Positions 33,568 to 42,530 of a DNA stretch of 64,000 bases are shown piece after piece. The DNA lies in contig NZ_CP045809.1 of assembly GCF_025273675.1 (NCBI RefSeq), positions 744,001-808,000 of the forward strand. The letters are read 5' to 3'. The position numbers were made by a program, and so were the translations under genes. The notes beneath the pieces were generated by a model. The model saw only the letters and a list, made by a program, of their open reading frames with translations. It had not been told where the DNA came from and did no database searches. Source of the stretch: Gordonia pseudamarae. GTDB lineage: Bacteria > Actinomycetota > Actinomycetes > Mycobacteriales > Mycobacteriaceae. The first letter of the stretch is position 1; every line of letters begins with the position of its first letter.

Positions 33568-33619
33568 ACGTGTATGGGTACAGCCCGTCAACAGTCCGCG
33601 CCGGCGGAAGGAGTTCGAT

Positions 33620-33811
33620 ATGCGAGTCAGAGCAGACTTCGATCTGTGTGAGTCCAATGCGGTGTGTGTGGGTGTGGCACCCGACATCTTCACCCTCGAT
33701 GACGACGATTACCTGCAGATACTCCACGAGGAGGTTCCGCCGGAACATGAGTCGGCGGTGCGCAGGGCGGTCGCCGGATGTCCCAAGGCCGCGCTGTTCA
33801 TCGAGGAATGA
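33620..33811 (+). CDS. fdxD: Small ferredoxin FdxD
   Basis: A 63-residue ferredoxin of the mycobacterial P450-partner type. The cluster ligands are C10-x2-N13-x2-C16 and C54-P; the residue between the first two cysteines is Asn where a fourth cysteine would sit, pointing to a 3Fe-4S or unusual 4Fe-4S cluster. It is syntenic with Rv3503c. It probably feeds electrons to a sterol P450 or other oxygenase; the P450 at the window start is one possible partner. GGAAGGAG precedes the ATG. Confidence 0.92.
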   Translation: MRVRADFDLCESNAVCVGVAPDIFTLDDDDYLQILHEEVPPEHESAVRRAVAGCPKAALFIEE

Positions 33812-33858
33812 CCGCGCGGATCTGAGTAAACCGTTGACACTCGACTGCGATACTGTGC

Positions 33859-33872
33859 TAGAACAGGTTCTA
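33859..33872 (+). promoter_or_regulatory. KstR operator upstream of hsd17B-mce4
   Basis: TAGAACAGGTTCTA is a perfectly symmetric KstR site, 25 bases before the hsd17B start. It probably commands the whole hsd17B-yrbE4-mce4-mam4 transcription unit, since no other box lies before yrbE4A. Confidence 0.88.
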
Positions 33873-33897
33873 GTTTCTGATCGAGAGGGTGTTGCGG

Positions 33898-34803
33898 GTG
33901 AGTGCGTCACTGGGAAGTGCGTCATTGGACGGGCGCGTCGCGGTCGTCACCGGAGCCGGTGGCGGCCTGGGCCGGGCCGAGGCCATCGGCCTGGCCGAAC
34001 GCGGCGCGACGGTCATCGTCAACGATCTGCGCTCCTCGCTCGAGCGTAGCGACGTCGTCGACGTCATCACCGGAGCGGGTGGCCGCGCGGTGCCCGTCGC
34101 CGGCGACATCACTGATTCGGCCACGGCCACCGAGATCATGCGGACGGCGGTCGAGGACCTCGGGTCGCTCGACATCGTCGTCAACAACGCGGGCATCACC
34201 CGCGACAAGATGCTGTTCAACCTGACCGACGAGGACTGGGATCTGGTCATCGCGGTCCACCTCCGGGGCCATTTCCTGCTCACCCGCAACGCCGCCGCGC
34301 ACTGGCGTGCGGTGTCCAAGCAGACCGGGGCCAAGGTCAACGGCTCTATCGTCAACACCGCATCCGAGGCGGCCCTGCTCGGCCCGCCCGCACAGGCCAA
34401 CTACGGTGCGGCGAAGGCGGGAATCACCGCGTTGACCGTGTCGGCGGCCCGCGGACTGGGCCGGATCGGGGTGCGCGCCAACGCGATCTGCCCACGCGCG
34501 CGGACCCCGATGACCGCCGGGGTGTTCGGTGAGGCACCCGAGGGTTCGGTGGATCCGCTGGCGCCCGAGCATGTGGTGCGGCTGGTCAATTTCCTTTCCT
34601 CGGACGACGCCGAAAATGTCTCGGGGCAGGTCTTCGTGGTCTACGGTCCACAGGTGATGCTGATGGCGCCGCCGACCGTCGACCAGGTCTTCGCGGCGGA
34701 CGGTGATGCCTGGGAGGCCGACGACCTGGCCAAGACTCTGGGCGAGCATTTCGCCGGACGAGACCCCGGCCGGATCTTCTCCGCCCTCGATTTGATCAAG
34801 TGA
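33898..34803 (+). CDS. hsd17B: Short-chain dehydrogenase, HSD17B-type hydroxyacyl-CoA dehydrogenase
   Basis: A 301-residue SDR. TGAGGGLGRAEA is the cofactor turn, VNNAGITRDKMLFNLTDEDW follows, and the catalytic Ser-Tyr-Lys lie in VNTASEAALLGPP and QANYGAAKAG. It is the homologue of Rv3502c, linked to 17-beta-hydroxysteroid or side-chain 3-hydroxyacyl-CoA oxidation. The GTG at 33898 is chosen because GAGAGG lies about nine bases upstream; GTG 33889 is also in frame. It starts the mce4 operon. Confidence 0.88.
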   Translation: MSASLGSASLDGRVAVVTGAGGGLGRAEAIGLAERGATVIVNDLRSSLERSDVVDVITGAGGRAVPVAGDITDSATATEIMRTAVEDLGSLDIVVNNAGITRDKMLFNLTDEDWDLVIAVHLRGHFLLTRNAAAHWRAVSKQTGAKVNGSIVNTASEAALLGPPAQANYGAAKAGITALTVSAARGLGRIGVRANAICPRARTPMTAGVFGEAPEGSVDPLAPEHVVRLVNFLSSDDAENVSGQVFVVYGPQVMLMAPPTVDQVFAADGDAWEADDLAKTLGEHFAGRDPGRIFSALDLIK

Positions 34804-34865
34804 CCCAGAATACCTCGTGAGTGATAGGTTTTCCGTGACGTGCGTGCGGGGATGAAGGAGTGCAG

Positions 34866-35642
34866 GTGGCCACTTTGTCGGTAGCGAAACTGACCACACC
34901 GTTGGGGGGTGTCGGCGATTTCGTCGCGTTGGCGGTGGACGCGTTCCGCGAGCTCTTTCGGCGGCCGTTCCAGTGGCGCGAGACCATCGAACAGTCATGG
35001 GCGATCGCCCGGGTCTCGATGGTACCCACGCTGTTGGTGGCGATCCCGTTCACGGTGCTGGTCAGCTTCACGCTCAACATCCTGTTGCGGGAGATCGGCG
35101 CGCAGGACCTCTCCGGTGCCGGCGCGGCGCTGGGCACCATCACCCAGATCGGCCCGATCGTCACCGTGCTGATCGTGGCCGGTGCCGGCGCGACCGCCAT
35201 CTGTGCGGACCTCGGTGCCCGCACGATCCGCGAAGAGATCGACGCCATGAAGGTCCTCGGCATCAACCCGGTCCACCGGCTCGTGGTGCCGCGCGTCATC
35301 GCCTCCACCGGGGTGGCGCTGCTGCTCAACAGCCTGGTGTGCACCATCGGCATCGGTGGCGGCTTCGTGTTCTCGGTGTTCCTGCAAGACGTGAACCCGG
35401 GCGCCTTCCTCGCCAATCTCACCTTGCTCACCGGTTTCGGCGAGCTGATGATCTCGATGGTCAAGGCGGCGCTGTTCGGCCTGTTCGCCGGGCTCGTCGG
35501 CTGCTACCGCGGTCTGCATGTGAAAGGCGGCGCCAAGGGTGTCGGTGACGCGGTCAACGAGACCGTCGTCTACTCGTTCATGGCATTGTTCGTTGTCAAC
35601 GTCGTGGTCACCGCGGTCGGTTTGAAGGCGACCGCAGGCTGA
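34866..35642 (+). CDS. yrbE4A: Mce4 ABC-type permease YrbE4A
   Basis: A 258-residue MlaE-type integral membrane permease with about five or six helices. It includes the conserved ARTIREEIDAMKVLGINPVH coupling helix that meets the MceG ATPase. It forms with YrbE4B the inner-membrane channel of the Mce4 sterol importer. The GTG at 34866 is spaced well from AAGGAG; GTG 34860 overlaps that site. Only four bases separate it from yrbE4B. Confidence 0.93.
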   Translation: MATLSVAKLTTPLGGVGDFVALAVDAFRELFRRPFQWRETIEQSWAIARVSMVPTLLVAIPFTVLVSFTLNILLREIGAQDLSGAGAALGTITQIGPIVTVLIVAGAGATAICADLGARTIREEIDAMKVLGINPVHRLVVPRVIASTGVALLLNSLVCTIGIGGGFVFSVFLQDVNPGAFLANLTLLTGFGELMISMVKAALFGLFAGLVGCYRGLHVKGGAKGVGDAVNETVVYSFMALFVVNVVVTAVGLKATAG

Positions 35643-35646
35643 ACCC

Positions 35647-36507
35647 ATGGCAGATGCACACTTTCCGTACGCTGTCCGTCTTCGGGAGGCGCGCGTCGCG
35701 GCGAAACGCGCCGGTGAGGACTGGAACCAGATCGGCGACCAGGCGCTGTTCTACTGGGACAGCATCATCGCCGTACCGCGTGCGCTGCGGTTGTACAAAA
35801 AAGAGACACTCCGGCTGATCGCCGAGATCTCGATGGGCACCGGCGCACTCGCCATGATCGGCGGTACCGTCGTGGTGGTCGGCTTCCTGACCCTGTTCAC
35901 CGGCGGTACGATCGCCGTCCAGGGTTACAGTTCGCTCTCCAATATCGGCGTCGAGGCGCTCACCGGGTTCTTCTCCGCGTTCATCAACGTGCGGATCGCG
36001 GTGCCGGTGATCTCCGGTATCGCGCTCGCGGCAACCATCGGGGCCGGTGCGACCGCTCAACTCGGCGCGATGCGGGTCAGCGAGGAGATCGACGCGCTCG
36101 AAGTGATGGCCATCTCGTCGATCCCGTTCCTGGTGTCCACGCGGATCGTCGCCGGGCTGGTCGCGATCATTCCGTTGTACTCGCTGGCCTCCCTCGCCTC
36201 GTTCCTGGCCAGCCGGTTCGCCACCGTGTTCATCTACGGCCAGTCACCGGGCGTGTACGACCACTATTTCGACACCTTCCTCATCCCGTCGGACATCCTG
36301 TGGTCATTTGTGCAGGCCATCGCGATGGCCGTCGCGGTGATGCTGATCCACACCTACTACGGCTACAACGCCTCGGGCGGCCCGGTCGGTGTGGGTGTGG
36401 CGGTCGGCAATGCCGTCCGTGCCTCGCTCGTGGTGGTCGTGGTGATCACGCTGCTGACGTCGCTGGCGATCTACGGTTCCGACGGCAACTTCAACCTGGC
36501 CGGGTGA
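35647..36507 (+). CDS. yrbE4B: Mce4 ABC-type permease YrbE4B
   Basis: A 286-residue MlaE-type permease with a longer cytoplasmic N terminus (DQALFYWDSIIAVPRALRLY) and the conserved QLGAMRVSEEIDALEVMAIS coupling helix. Partner of YrbE4A in the sterol importer. The last helix and the GSDGNFNLAG tail are intact. mce4A follows after seven bases. Confidence 0.93.
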   Translation: MADAHFPYAVRLREARVAAKRAGEDWNQIGDQALFYWDSIIAVPRALRLYKKETLRLIAEISMGTGALAMIGGTVVVVGFLTLFTGGTIAVQGYSSLSNIGVEALTGFFSAFINVRIAVPVISGIALAATIGAGATAQLGAMRVSEEIDALEVMAISSIPFLVSTRIVAGLVAIIPLYSLASLASFLASRFATVFIYGQSPGVYDHYFDTFLIPSDILWSFVQAIAMAVAVMLIHTYYGYNASGGPVGVGVAVGNAVRASLVVVVVITLLTSLAIYGSDGNFNLAG

Positions 36508-36514
36508 TGGGGCG

Positions 36515-37699
36515 ATGAGCAGAAAACAGACGCGTGGCACCGGCGTGCGCAAGATGGCCGCCCTGATCATGGTCGGCGGTCTGACGGCCATTATCATCGG
36601 CGCTGCCGGGCAGTTCATCGGCGCGTTCGACGCCACCGAAGAGGTCACCCTGCACTCGCCGAGGGCCGGTCTGGTGATGAGCCCCGATGCGAAGGTGAAA
36701 TTGCGCGGCGTGACCGTCGGGCACGTCAGGTCGGTCAGCGAACGTGACGGCCGAGCGGTACTCAAACTCGACGTCGACAAGGACCAGATGTCGGCTATTC
36801 CGGGCAACGTGACGGCCGAGATCAAATCCAACACCATCTTCGGGGCCAAGGCGGTGAACCTGTCGGTGCCGGCGGAGGGCCCGAGCGGACGACTGCACCG
36901 CGGACAGGAGATCAGCGCCGACCACGTGGTGGTCGAACTCAACACCGTCTACCAGCAGTTGGTGAACGTGCTCGCCGAACTGCAACCGGACAAGCTCAAC
37001 GCCACCCTCGGGGCCGTCGACACCGCGCTGTCGGACCGGGGCGACAAGGTCGGCGCATCGATGGTCACGCTCACCTCGCTGCTGGGCAAGACCAACAGGC
37101 ACCTGCCCGAACTGAACCGCATGTTCACCGAGGCGGCCACCGTCACCGACGTGTACGCCGACGTCACCGGTGACCTGATGCGCACCGTCGACAACTTCAC
37201 CGTCATCGGCAACACTCTCGTCGACAACTCGGCCAACCTCGACGCGCTGCTCATCAACGCCACCGGAATGGCCAACACCGTCAACGGGGTCATCGCGCCG
37301 ACCGCGAACACGCTGATCCGGGCGCTGACCGACCTGAACCCGGTGGCCAAGCTGCTGGGCTACCAGTCGCCGGGCATCACATGCTTCATCACCGCCGCGG
37401 CGTCGGCCGGCGAACTGGCCAGGCCGTACATGGGTGCCGATCCGAAATCCCCCTTCCTTAAATTGGACGCGACCATCATGCCGGGCAAGGACCCGTACCA
37501 GTACCCGTACGACCTGCCGGAGGTGCGCGGCGACGGTCCGCCGACCTGCGCGACCGGATTGAGCAACCCGTCGTCGTCGGAGCACATGAAGTTCTACGTC
37601 ACCGACAACGCGAAGTACCCGTATCAACCGCGCACCAAGCCGAAAGCCGATTCGACCAAGTTGTTCCAGATCATGTTCGGGGAGCCGCCTCGTGGCTGA
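36515..37699 (+). CDS. mce4A: Mce4A substrate-binding/channel protein
   Basis: A 394-residue Mce-family protein. One N-terminal membrane helix (about 14-37, ALIMVGGLTAIIIGAAGQFI) is followed by the MCE/MlaD beta-barrel (GVTVGHVRSVSERDGRAVLK, NTIFGAKAVNLSVP), a long helical needle segment and a C-terminal domain. It builds, with Mce4B-F, the periplasmic tunnel that carries cholesterol. Its end overlaps the GTG of mce4B by eight bases. Confidence 0.93.
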   Translation: MSRKQTRGTGVRKMAALIMVGGLTAIIIGAAGQFIGAFDATEEVTLHSPRAGLVMSPDAKVKLRGVTVGHVRSVSERDGRAVLKLDVDKDQMSAIPGNVTAEIKSNTIFGAKAVNLSVPAEGPSGRLHRGQEISADHVVVELNTVYQQLVNVLAELQPDKLNATLGAVDTALSDRGDKVGASMVTLTSLLGKTNRHLPELNRMFTEAATVTDVYADVTGDLMRTVDNFTVIGNTLVDNSANLDALLINATGMANTVNGVIAPTANTLIRALTDLNPVAKLLGYQSPGITCFITAAASAGELARPYMGADPKSPFLKLDATIMPGKDPYQYPYDLPEVRGDGPPTCATGLSNPSSSEHMKFYVTDNAKYPYQPRTKPKADSTKLFQIMFGEPPRG

Positions 37700-38780
37700 G
37701 TCGACCCGCACTCGAACTCCCGGGGAACGCCGGGCCCGGGCCTTCCGCGCCACCATGATCAAGCTCGGATCGTTCGTGGTGGTGATGCTGTTGGTGTTCA
37801 CGGCGCTCGTGGTGGTGTTCAGCAAATACCGCTCCGGGTCGACCAACGAGTACACGGCGGTCTTCACCAGCGCCTCGGCCCTCAAGTCCGGTTCGTCGGT
37901 CGAGATCGCGGGGGTCGAGGTGGGCTCGGTGTCCGAGGTGTCGCTCGATCGCGACAACCAGGCCGTCATCAGGTTCACCGTCGGCGACACTTACCGAGTG
38001 CCGGCGTCGGTGCAGGCGCTGATCCGGTACAAGAACCTTACCGGCGACAGGTACCTGGAGCTGCGCCGCGAACCCGGGGAGACCGGGAGGGCGCTCGCCG
38101 ACGGTGCGCGGATCCCGGTGCAACAGACGCAGCCCGCACTCGATCTGGACAATCTGGTCGGCGGCTTCAAACCGCTGCTGCGCACCCTTGACCCGAAGGA
38201 AGCGGACAAGCTGACCGCGTCGTTGATCCAGGTGTTCCAGGGGCAGGGCCCCGCACTGAACCATCTGCTGGAGAACACCGCGCAGTTCACCGATTCCCTG
38301 GCCGACCGCGACCAGCTGATCGGGGATGTGATCGACAACCTGAACACGATGATCGGCACCGTCGAGGACGACAAAAAGGGCTTCGACACCAGCGTCGACC
38401 TGTTGCAACAACTGGTCACCGGGCTGTCGTCCCAGCGCGAGGTGATCGGCGACGCGCTCACCCAGACCTCCCGGCTCACCAACGGGATGGCGGACCTGCT
38501 CAGCACCACCCGGCCCGACCTGCAGAAGGTGGTGCACAACACCGGCCGGGTCTCGGAGGAGGTGCTGAAGGCCGAACCGTATCTGCGCGATGTGCTCACC
38601 AGGCTGCCCGAGGACTACAAGAAGCTGTCCAACCTGGGCAGTTATGGTGCGTGGCTGCAGATCTACTTCTGCCGGATCCGGTTGCTGATCGGCGGCCCCG
38701 GCGACACGCAAATCTACTTCACGGCCATCGATATGCTCGGCGACCGGACCCAGGCGCACGGGAGGTGCGCGCTGCGATGA
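37692..38780 (+). CDS. mce4B: Mce4B
   Basis: A 362-residue Mce protein with an N-terminal anchor (MIKLGSFVVVMLLVFTALVV), an MCE domain (GSSVEIAGVEVGSVSEVSLD, KNLTGDRYLELRREPGE) and a helical region. The GTG start at 37692 overlaps mce4A, with GGGAG upstream; its stop overlaps mce4C as ATGA. One subunit of the Mce4 hexamer. Confidence 0.93.
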   Translation: MAESTRTRTPGERRARAFRATMIKLGSFVVVMLLVFTALVVVFSKYRSGSTNEYTAVFTSASALKSGSSVEIAGVEVGSVSEVSLDRDNQAVIRFTVGDTYRVPASVQALIRYKNLTGDRYLELRREPGETGRALADGARIPVQQTQPALDLDNLVGGFKPLLRTLDPKEADKLTASLIQVFQGQGPALNHLLENTAQFTDSLADRDQLIGDVIDNLNTMIGTVEDDKKGFDTSVDLLQQLVTGLSSQREVIGDALTQTSRLTNGMADLLSTTRPDLQKVVHNTGRVSEEVLKAEPYLRDVLTRLPEDYKKLSNLGSYGAWLQIYFCRIRLLIGGPGDTQIYFTAIDMLGDRTQAHGRCALR

Positions 38781-40051
38781 CGGAAAACAACAAGCGCGAG
38801 GGTCTGTTCACCGCGCACCGATCCGAATCCGACGACGCCGATGTGGCCCGCGTGCACAAGCGCGGCGGCCGCGGCCGGGCCGCAGTAGGCGCGATCGGCA
38901 TCATCGTCGTGACGCTCGTGGTGGTGTCCGCGATGCAGATGGACAAACTGCCCTACCTGTCGCCGGTGAGTACCTACAGTGCCTACTTCGACGACGCCGG
39001 CGGCCTGAGCAACGGCGATGTGGTGATGGTGTCGGGCGTGGAGGTCGGTGCCGTCGAAGGCATCGCACTGGCCAAGACCGGCAACGGCACCAAGGTCAAG
39101 GTGTCGTTCCGGATGAAGGACGACGTGGTGGTCGGCAACCAGTCGCAGGCCGCGATCAAGACCGAAACCGTACTCGGGCGCCGCAATCTGACGATCATCC
39201 CGCACGGCGGCGACCTCCTACGGCCCGGCGACACGATCCCGATCGGGCAGACATCCGCGCCGTACTCGCTGCAGGACGCGCTCGACACGACGTCGGCCAA
39301 GCTGCAAGACACCGATACCGACCAGCTCAACGAGGCGCTGCGCACCCTCACCGAGACATTTGCCGAGACCCCGGCGCAGGTGCGCGGCGCGGTCGACGGT
39401 GTCGCGCGGCTGTCCAAGGCGGTCAACGACCGCGACACCGCGCTGCGGCAACTGCTCACCAAGGCCGACAGCGTCTCGTCGGTGGTGGCGACCCGCAACA
39501 AGCAGATCGACACCCTGCTGATCGACGCGAACAGCCTCCTCGGCGAGGTGCAGATCCGGCGGGCGGCCCTGGGCCGGCTGATCACCGGGACCCGAGATCT
39601 GACCCGGCAGTTGAGCGGATTCATCGCCGACAACAACGAACAGCTCAAGCCCGTGCAGGAAAAGCTGCGGCGGGTGCTGACGATCCTCACCGACAAGGAG
39701 AAGGACCTGAAGCAGACGATCGACAGGCTCGGCCCGTACGCCAACTCGCTCGGTGAGGCCGTCGCGTCGGGACCGAACTTCGACTCGCTCGTGGGCATCC
39801 CCACCTTCGGTGACTACACCTCGGTGTTCATGAAGGTGCTGCAACGCAAATACCCGCAGGCCTTCGACAGTTTCCTGAAGTACACGCAGTTCCCGCCGCT
39901 GCCGTCGAACTGGACTCTGGCGCCGCCGAAGGGCAGTGACCCGCCGCGCCCGGCGGCTCCGTCACCGACCTACCCGACGCCCGCCCCGCCGACCGACACC
40001 GCCACGAGCGAGCCACCGGCCGCCACGATGAGCCCACGGCAGGGAGGCTGA
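38777..40051 (+). CDS. mce4C: Mce4C
   Basis: A 424-residue Mce protein. A charged cytoplasmic start (MTENNKREGLFTAHRSESDD) precedes one membrane helix (AIGIIVVTLVVVSAMQM) and the MCE domain (GDVVMVSGVEVGAVEGIALA, TETVLGRRNLTIIPHG). The helical part is long, and a Pro/Thr/Ser-rich tail of about 45 residues ends the protein. The ATGA overlap with mce4B fixes the start at 38777; the upstream open frame is a shadow. Confidence 0.93.
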   Translation: MTENNKREGLFTAHRSESDDADVARVHKRGGRGRAAVGAIGIIVVTLVVVSAMQMDKLPYLSPVSTYSAYFDDAGGLSNGDVVMVSGVEVGAVEGIALAKTGNGTKVKVSFRMKDDVVVGNQSQAAIKTETVLGRRNLTIIPHGGDLLRPGDTIPIGQTSAPYSLQDALDTTSAKLQDTDTDQLNEALRTLTETFAETPAQVRGAVDGVARLSKAVNDRDTALRQLLTKADSVSSVVATRNKQIDTLLIDANSLLGEVQIRRAALGRLITGTRDLTRQLSGFIADNNEQLKPVQEKLRRVLTILTDKEKDLKQTIDRLGPYANSLGEAVASGPNFDSLVGIPTFGDYTSVFMKVLQRKYPQAFDSFLKYTQFPPLPSNWTLAPPKGSDPPRPAAPSPTYPTPAPPTDTATSEPPAATMSPRQGG

Positions 40052-40053
40052 CG

Positions 40054-41349
40054 ATGATGAGCATCAATACGCGGGTCGTCGTCAGGATCGTGGCGATCGC
40101 GGTGGCGGTGGCCGCGGTCGCGGTGATCGCGCTCGGCGGATACCGATGGTTCAAGGCGGCCACCACCAACACCTACACCGCCTATTTCCCGGTGGCGTCC
40201 GGTCTCTACAAGGGTGATCCGGTGCGCGTGCTCGGTGTCAATGCGGGCACCGTCGACGCCATCACACCACGCCGGGGCGATGTGAAGGTGGTGCTGCGGG
40301 TCGACAAGGACATCGACATCCCGAAGGACGTGACTGCGGTCATCGTCGCCCAGAGCCTGGTGACCGGCAGGTTCGTCCAGCTCACCCCGGTGTACGAGTC
40401 CGGGGACAGGTTGGCCGACAACGAGGTGATCCCGATGGAACGCACCGCGGTCCCGATGGAATGGGACGACATCAAGGCGCAGCTGACCAGACTGAGCGAG
40501 TCGCTCGGACCGCAGACCGACGGTGCGGCCGACGGACCGGTCGATCGGGGAGCGGCCGCGGAGGCGGTGGAGGTGCTGAACGAGAACCTGTCCGGCAACG
40601 GCCAGGCCGTCCGGCGGTCGATCACCGAGATGTCCGACCTGATGGGCACCCTGTCGGCGAGCCGCGGCGACCTGTTCAGCACGGTGCGCAACCTGCAGAA
40701 ACTGACCGAGGCACTGTCGCAGAGCCATGAGGAACTCGTGCAGTTCAACGGCCGGATCGCGTCGGTGAGCCAGGTGCTGTCGGCCAACGCCACCGAACTC
40801 GGCGAGGCGCTGCACGGGCTCAACTCGGCTGTCACCGACGTGCAGGCGTTCATCGACCGCAACGGCACCGAACTCACCGAGTCGGTGAGCAAACTGGCCG
40901 ACGTCACCAAGATCGTCGCCGACAAGGACGAACAATTGCGCGGACTGCTGCATTCGGCACCCAACCAACTGGCCAACTTCCAGAACATCTACAACCCGCT
41001 GACCGGATCGTTGTCGGGGGTGTTCGGTCTGGGGATGGGTGCCAACCTGATCACCCTGCTGTGCGGCACCATGGATTCCGCCGCACGGCCGGGCACCGGG
41101 GAGGCCGATGTCGAACATTGTGTCGACGTGCTGGCGCCGGTGCTGTCGTCGATCTCGATGAACTATCCACCGTTCCTGATGAATCCGGTGTCGGCGGCCA
41201 CCGCCACACCGAATCAGATCGTGTATCAGAACAACGATGTGAAGGCGCGCGCCAAGGCCGGGGTGAACCGGCTGGACCAGCAGACGCGCAAACACAATCG
41301 GGGCAGTCCGCTGGCCGATCTGCTCGTACCGTTCGGGGCGGCGGGATGA
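40054..41349 (+). CDS. mce4D: Mce4D
   Basis: A 431-residue Mce protein with an N-terminal helix (VRIVAIAVAVAAVAVIALGG), the MCE domain (GDPVRVLGVNAGTVDAITPR, QSLVTGRFVQLTPVYESGD) and a long coiled needle region containing SASRGDLFSTVRNLQKLTEA. It starts two bases after mce4C and its stop overlaps the mce4E ATG. Confidence 0.93.
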   Translation: MMSINTRVVVRIVAIAVAVAAVAVIALGGYRWFKAATTNTYTAYFPVASGLYKGDPVRVLGVNAGTVDAITPRRGDVKVVLRVDKDIDIPKDVTAVIVAQSLVTGRFVQLTPVYESGDRLADNEVIPMERTAVPMEWDDIKAQLTRLSESLGPQTDGAADGPVDRGAAAEAVEVLNENLSGNGQAVRRSITEMSDLMGTLSASRGDLFSTVRNLQKLTEALSQSHEELVQFNGRIASVSQVLSANATELGEALHGLNSAVTDVQAFIDRNGTELTESVSKLADVTKIVADKDEQLRGLLHSAPNQLANFQNIYNPLTGSLSGVFGLGMGANLITLLCGTMDSAARPGTGEADVEHCVDVLAPVLSSISMNYPPFLMNPVSAATATPNQIVYQNNDVKARAKAGVNRLDQQTRKHNRGSPLADLLVPFGAAG

Positions 41350-42530
41350 GCGCGCGCGCGATCGCCGCCACCGCGCTCGCACTGACGGTCGCGGCCACGG
41401 CGGCGGGATGTTCGTTCGACGGGGTCGGTTCGTTGCCGGTGCCCGGCGCCGAGGGCACCGACGCGGGCTCGTACACCATCAGCGCGGTCGTGCCGTCGGC
41501 GTCGGGGCTGGTCAACAACGCCCCGGTGCACCTGGACGACTCCACCGTCGGCAGCATCGGCACGATGAGGGTCGCCGACGACTGGAACGCCGAACTCACG
41601 ATCCGGCTCAATCGCGGGGTGAAGGTGCCCCGGGGATCGCATGTGATGGTGGCGATGACCAGCGTCCTGGGGTCCTCTCACCTGGAGATCGTGCAGCCCG
41701 ACAGACCCGCGGGCGGATACTTGACGGCGGGGGAGCGGATTCCGCTCACCAAATGCCCCGAACAGGCCAACATCATCACCGACCCGTCGGTGCCGCAGGT
41801 TCCCGACATCAACGTCGCTCAGCAGGTGGCGATGTGTTCGTACCCGTCCACCGAGCAGGTGCTCAGCTCGCTGTCGGTGGTGCTCAACGGCGGTGGGCTC
41901 AGCCAGCTCGGCGACATCGTGCACGAGATGAGCGCCATGCTCGGTGACCGGGGGGCGGCGCTGAGCAAGCTGATCCCGCGCCTGGACCGGTTGGTGGGCG
42001 AGCTGGACGGGCAGCGTGAGAACATCATCGCCGCCACGCAGGGGCTGGACCGGCTGGCGTCGGCGGTCAACGACCAGTCACCCACCCTGCGCCAGGCGCT
42101 GCGCGACAGCCCGAAGATCCTGCGACTGCTCACCGATCAGCGGCAGCATTTCACCGACACCCTCGGCGCGATGGCGACGCTGTCGAACACCGCCAACCGG
42201 ATCCTCAAGGCCAACAGTGACGACATCACGACCATCGTCGGCAATCTCGAACCGGCGATCGACCAACTGCAGCGGACCGGTCCGGCCCTGACGCAGTCCC
42301 TGAACATTCTGCTGACCTTCCCGTTCTATGAGCCGACGATCCCCACGATCATCAAGGGCGACTATGTCAATTCCGATCTCGTGCTGGACCTGACACCCTC
42401 GCGCCTGAACAAGTCGATGTTCGCCACGGCCAGATTCATCGGGCCCGAAGGCATGGTGGGCACACCGGCCTCCGGCGCCAAACGAGGCCTGAACCCGTTC
42501 ACCGCTCCGCTGGATCGGGGTGAGGGCTGA
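41346..42530 (+). CDS. mce4E: Mce4E lipoprotein (LprN-like)
   Basis: A 394-residue Mce subunit and the lipoprotein of the set. It has a short signal peptide (SARAIAATALALTVAATAAG) with the lipobox cysteine at about residue 22 (AAGCSFDG), then the MCE domain (NAPVHLDDSTVGSIGTMRVA, SVLGSSHLEIVQPDRP). The ATG is fixed by the overlap with mce4D (ATGA); its own stop overlaps mce4F as TGATG. Confidence 0.93.
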   Translation: MSARAIAATALALTVAATAAGCSFDGVGSLPVPGAEGTDAGSYTISAVVPSASGLVNNAPVHLDDSTVGSIGTMRVADDWNAELTIRLNRGVKVPRGSHVMVAMTSVLGSSHLEIVQPDRPAGGYLTAGERIPLTKCPEQANIITDPSVPQVPDINVAQQVAMCSYPSTEQVLSSLSVVLNGGGLSQLGDIVHEMSAMLGDRGAALSKLIPRLDRLVGELDGQRENIIAATQGLDRLASAVNDQSPTLRQALRDSPKILRLLTDQRQHFTDTLGAMATLSNTANRILKANSDDITTIVGNLEPAIDQLQRTGPALTQSLNILLTFPFYEPTIPTIIKGDYVNSDLVLDLTPSRLNKSMFATARFIGPEGMVGTPASGAKRGLNPFTAPLDRGEG

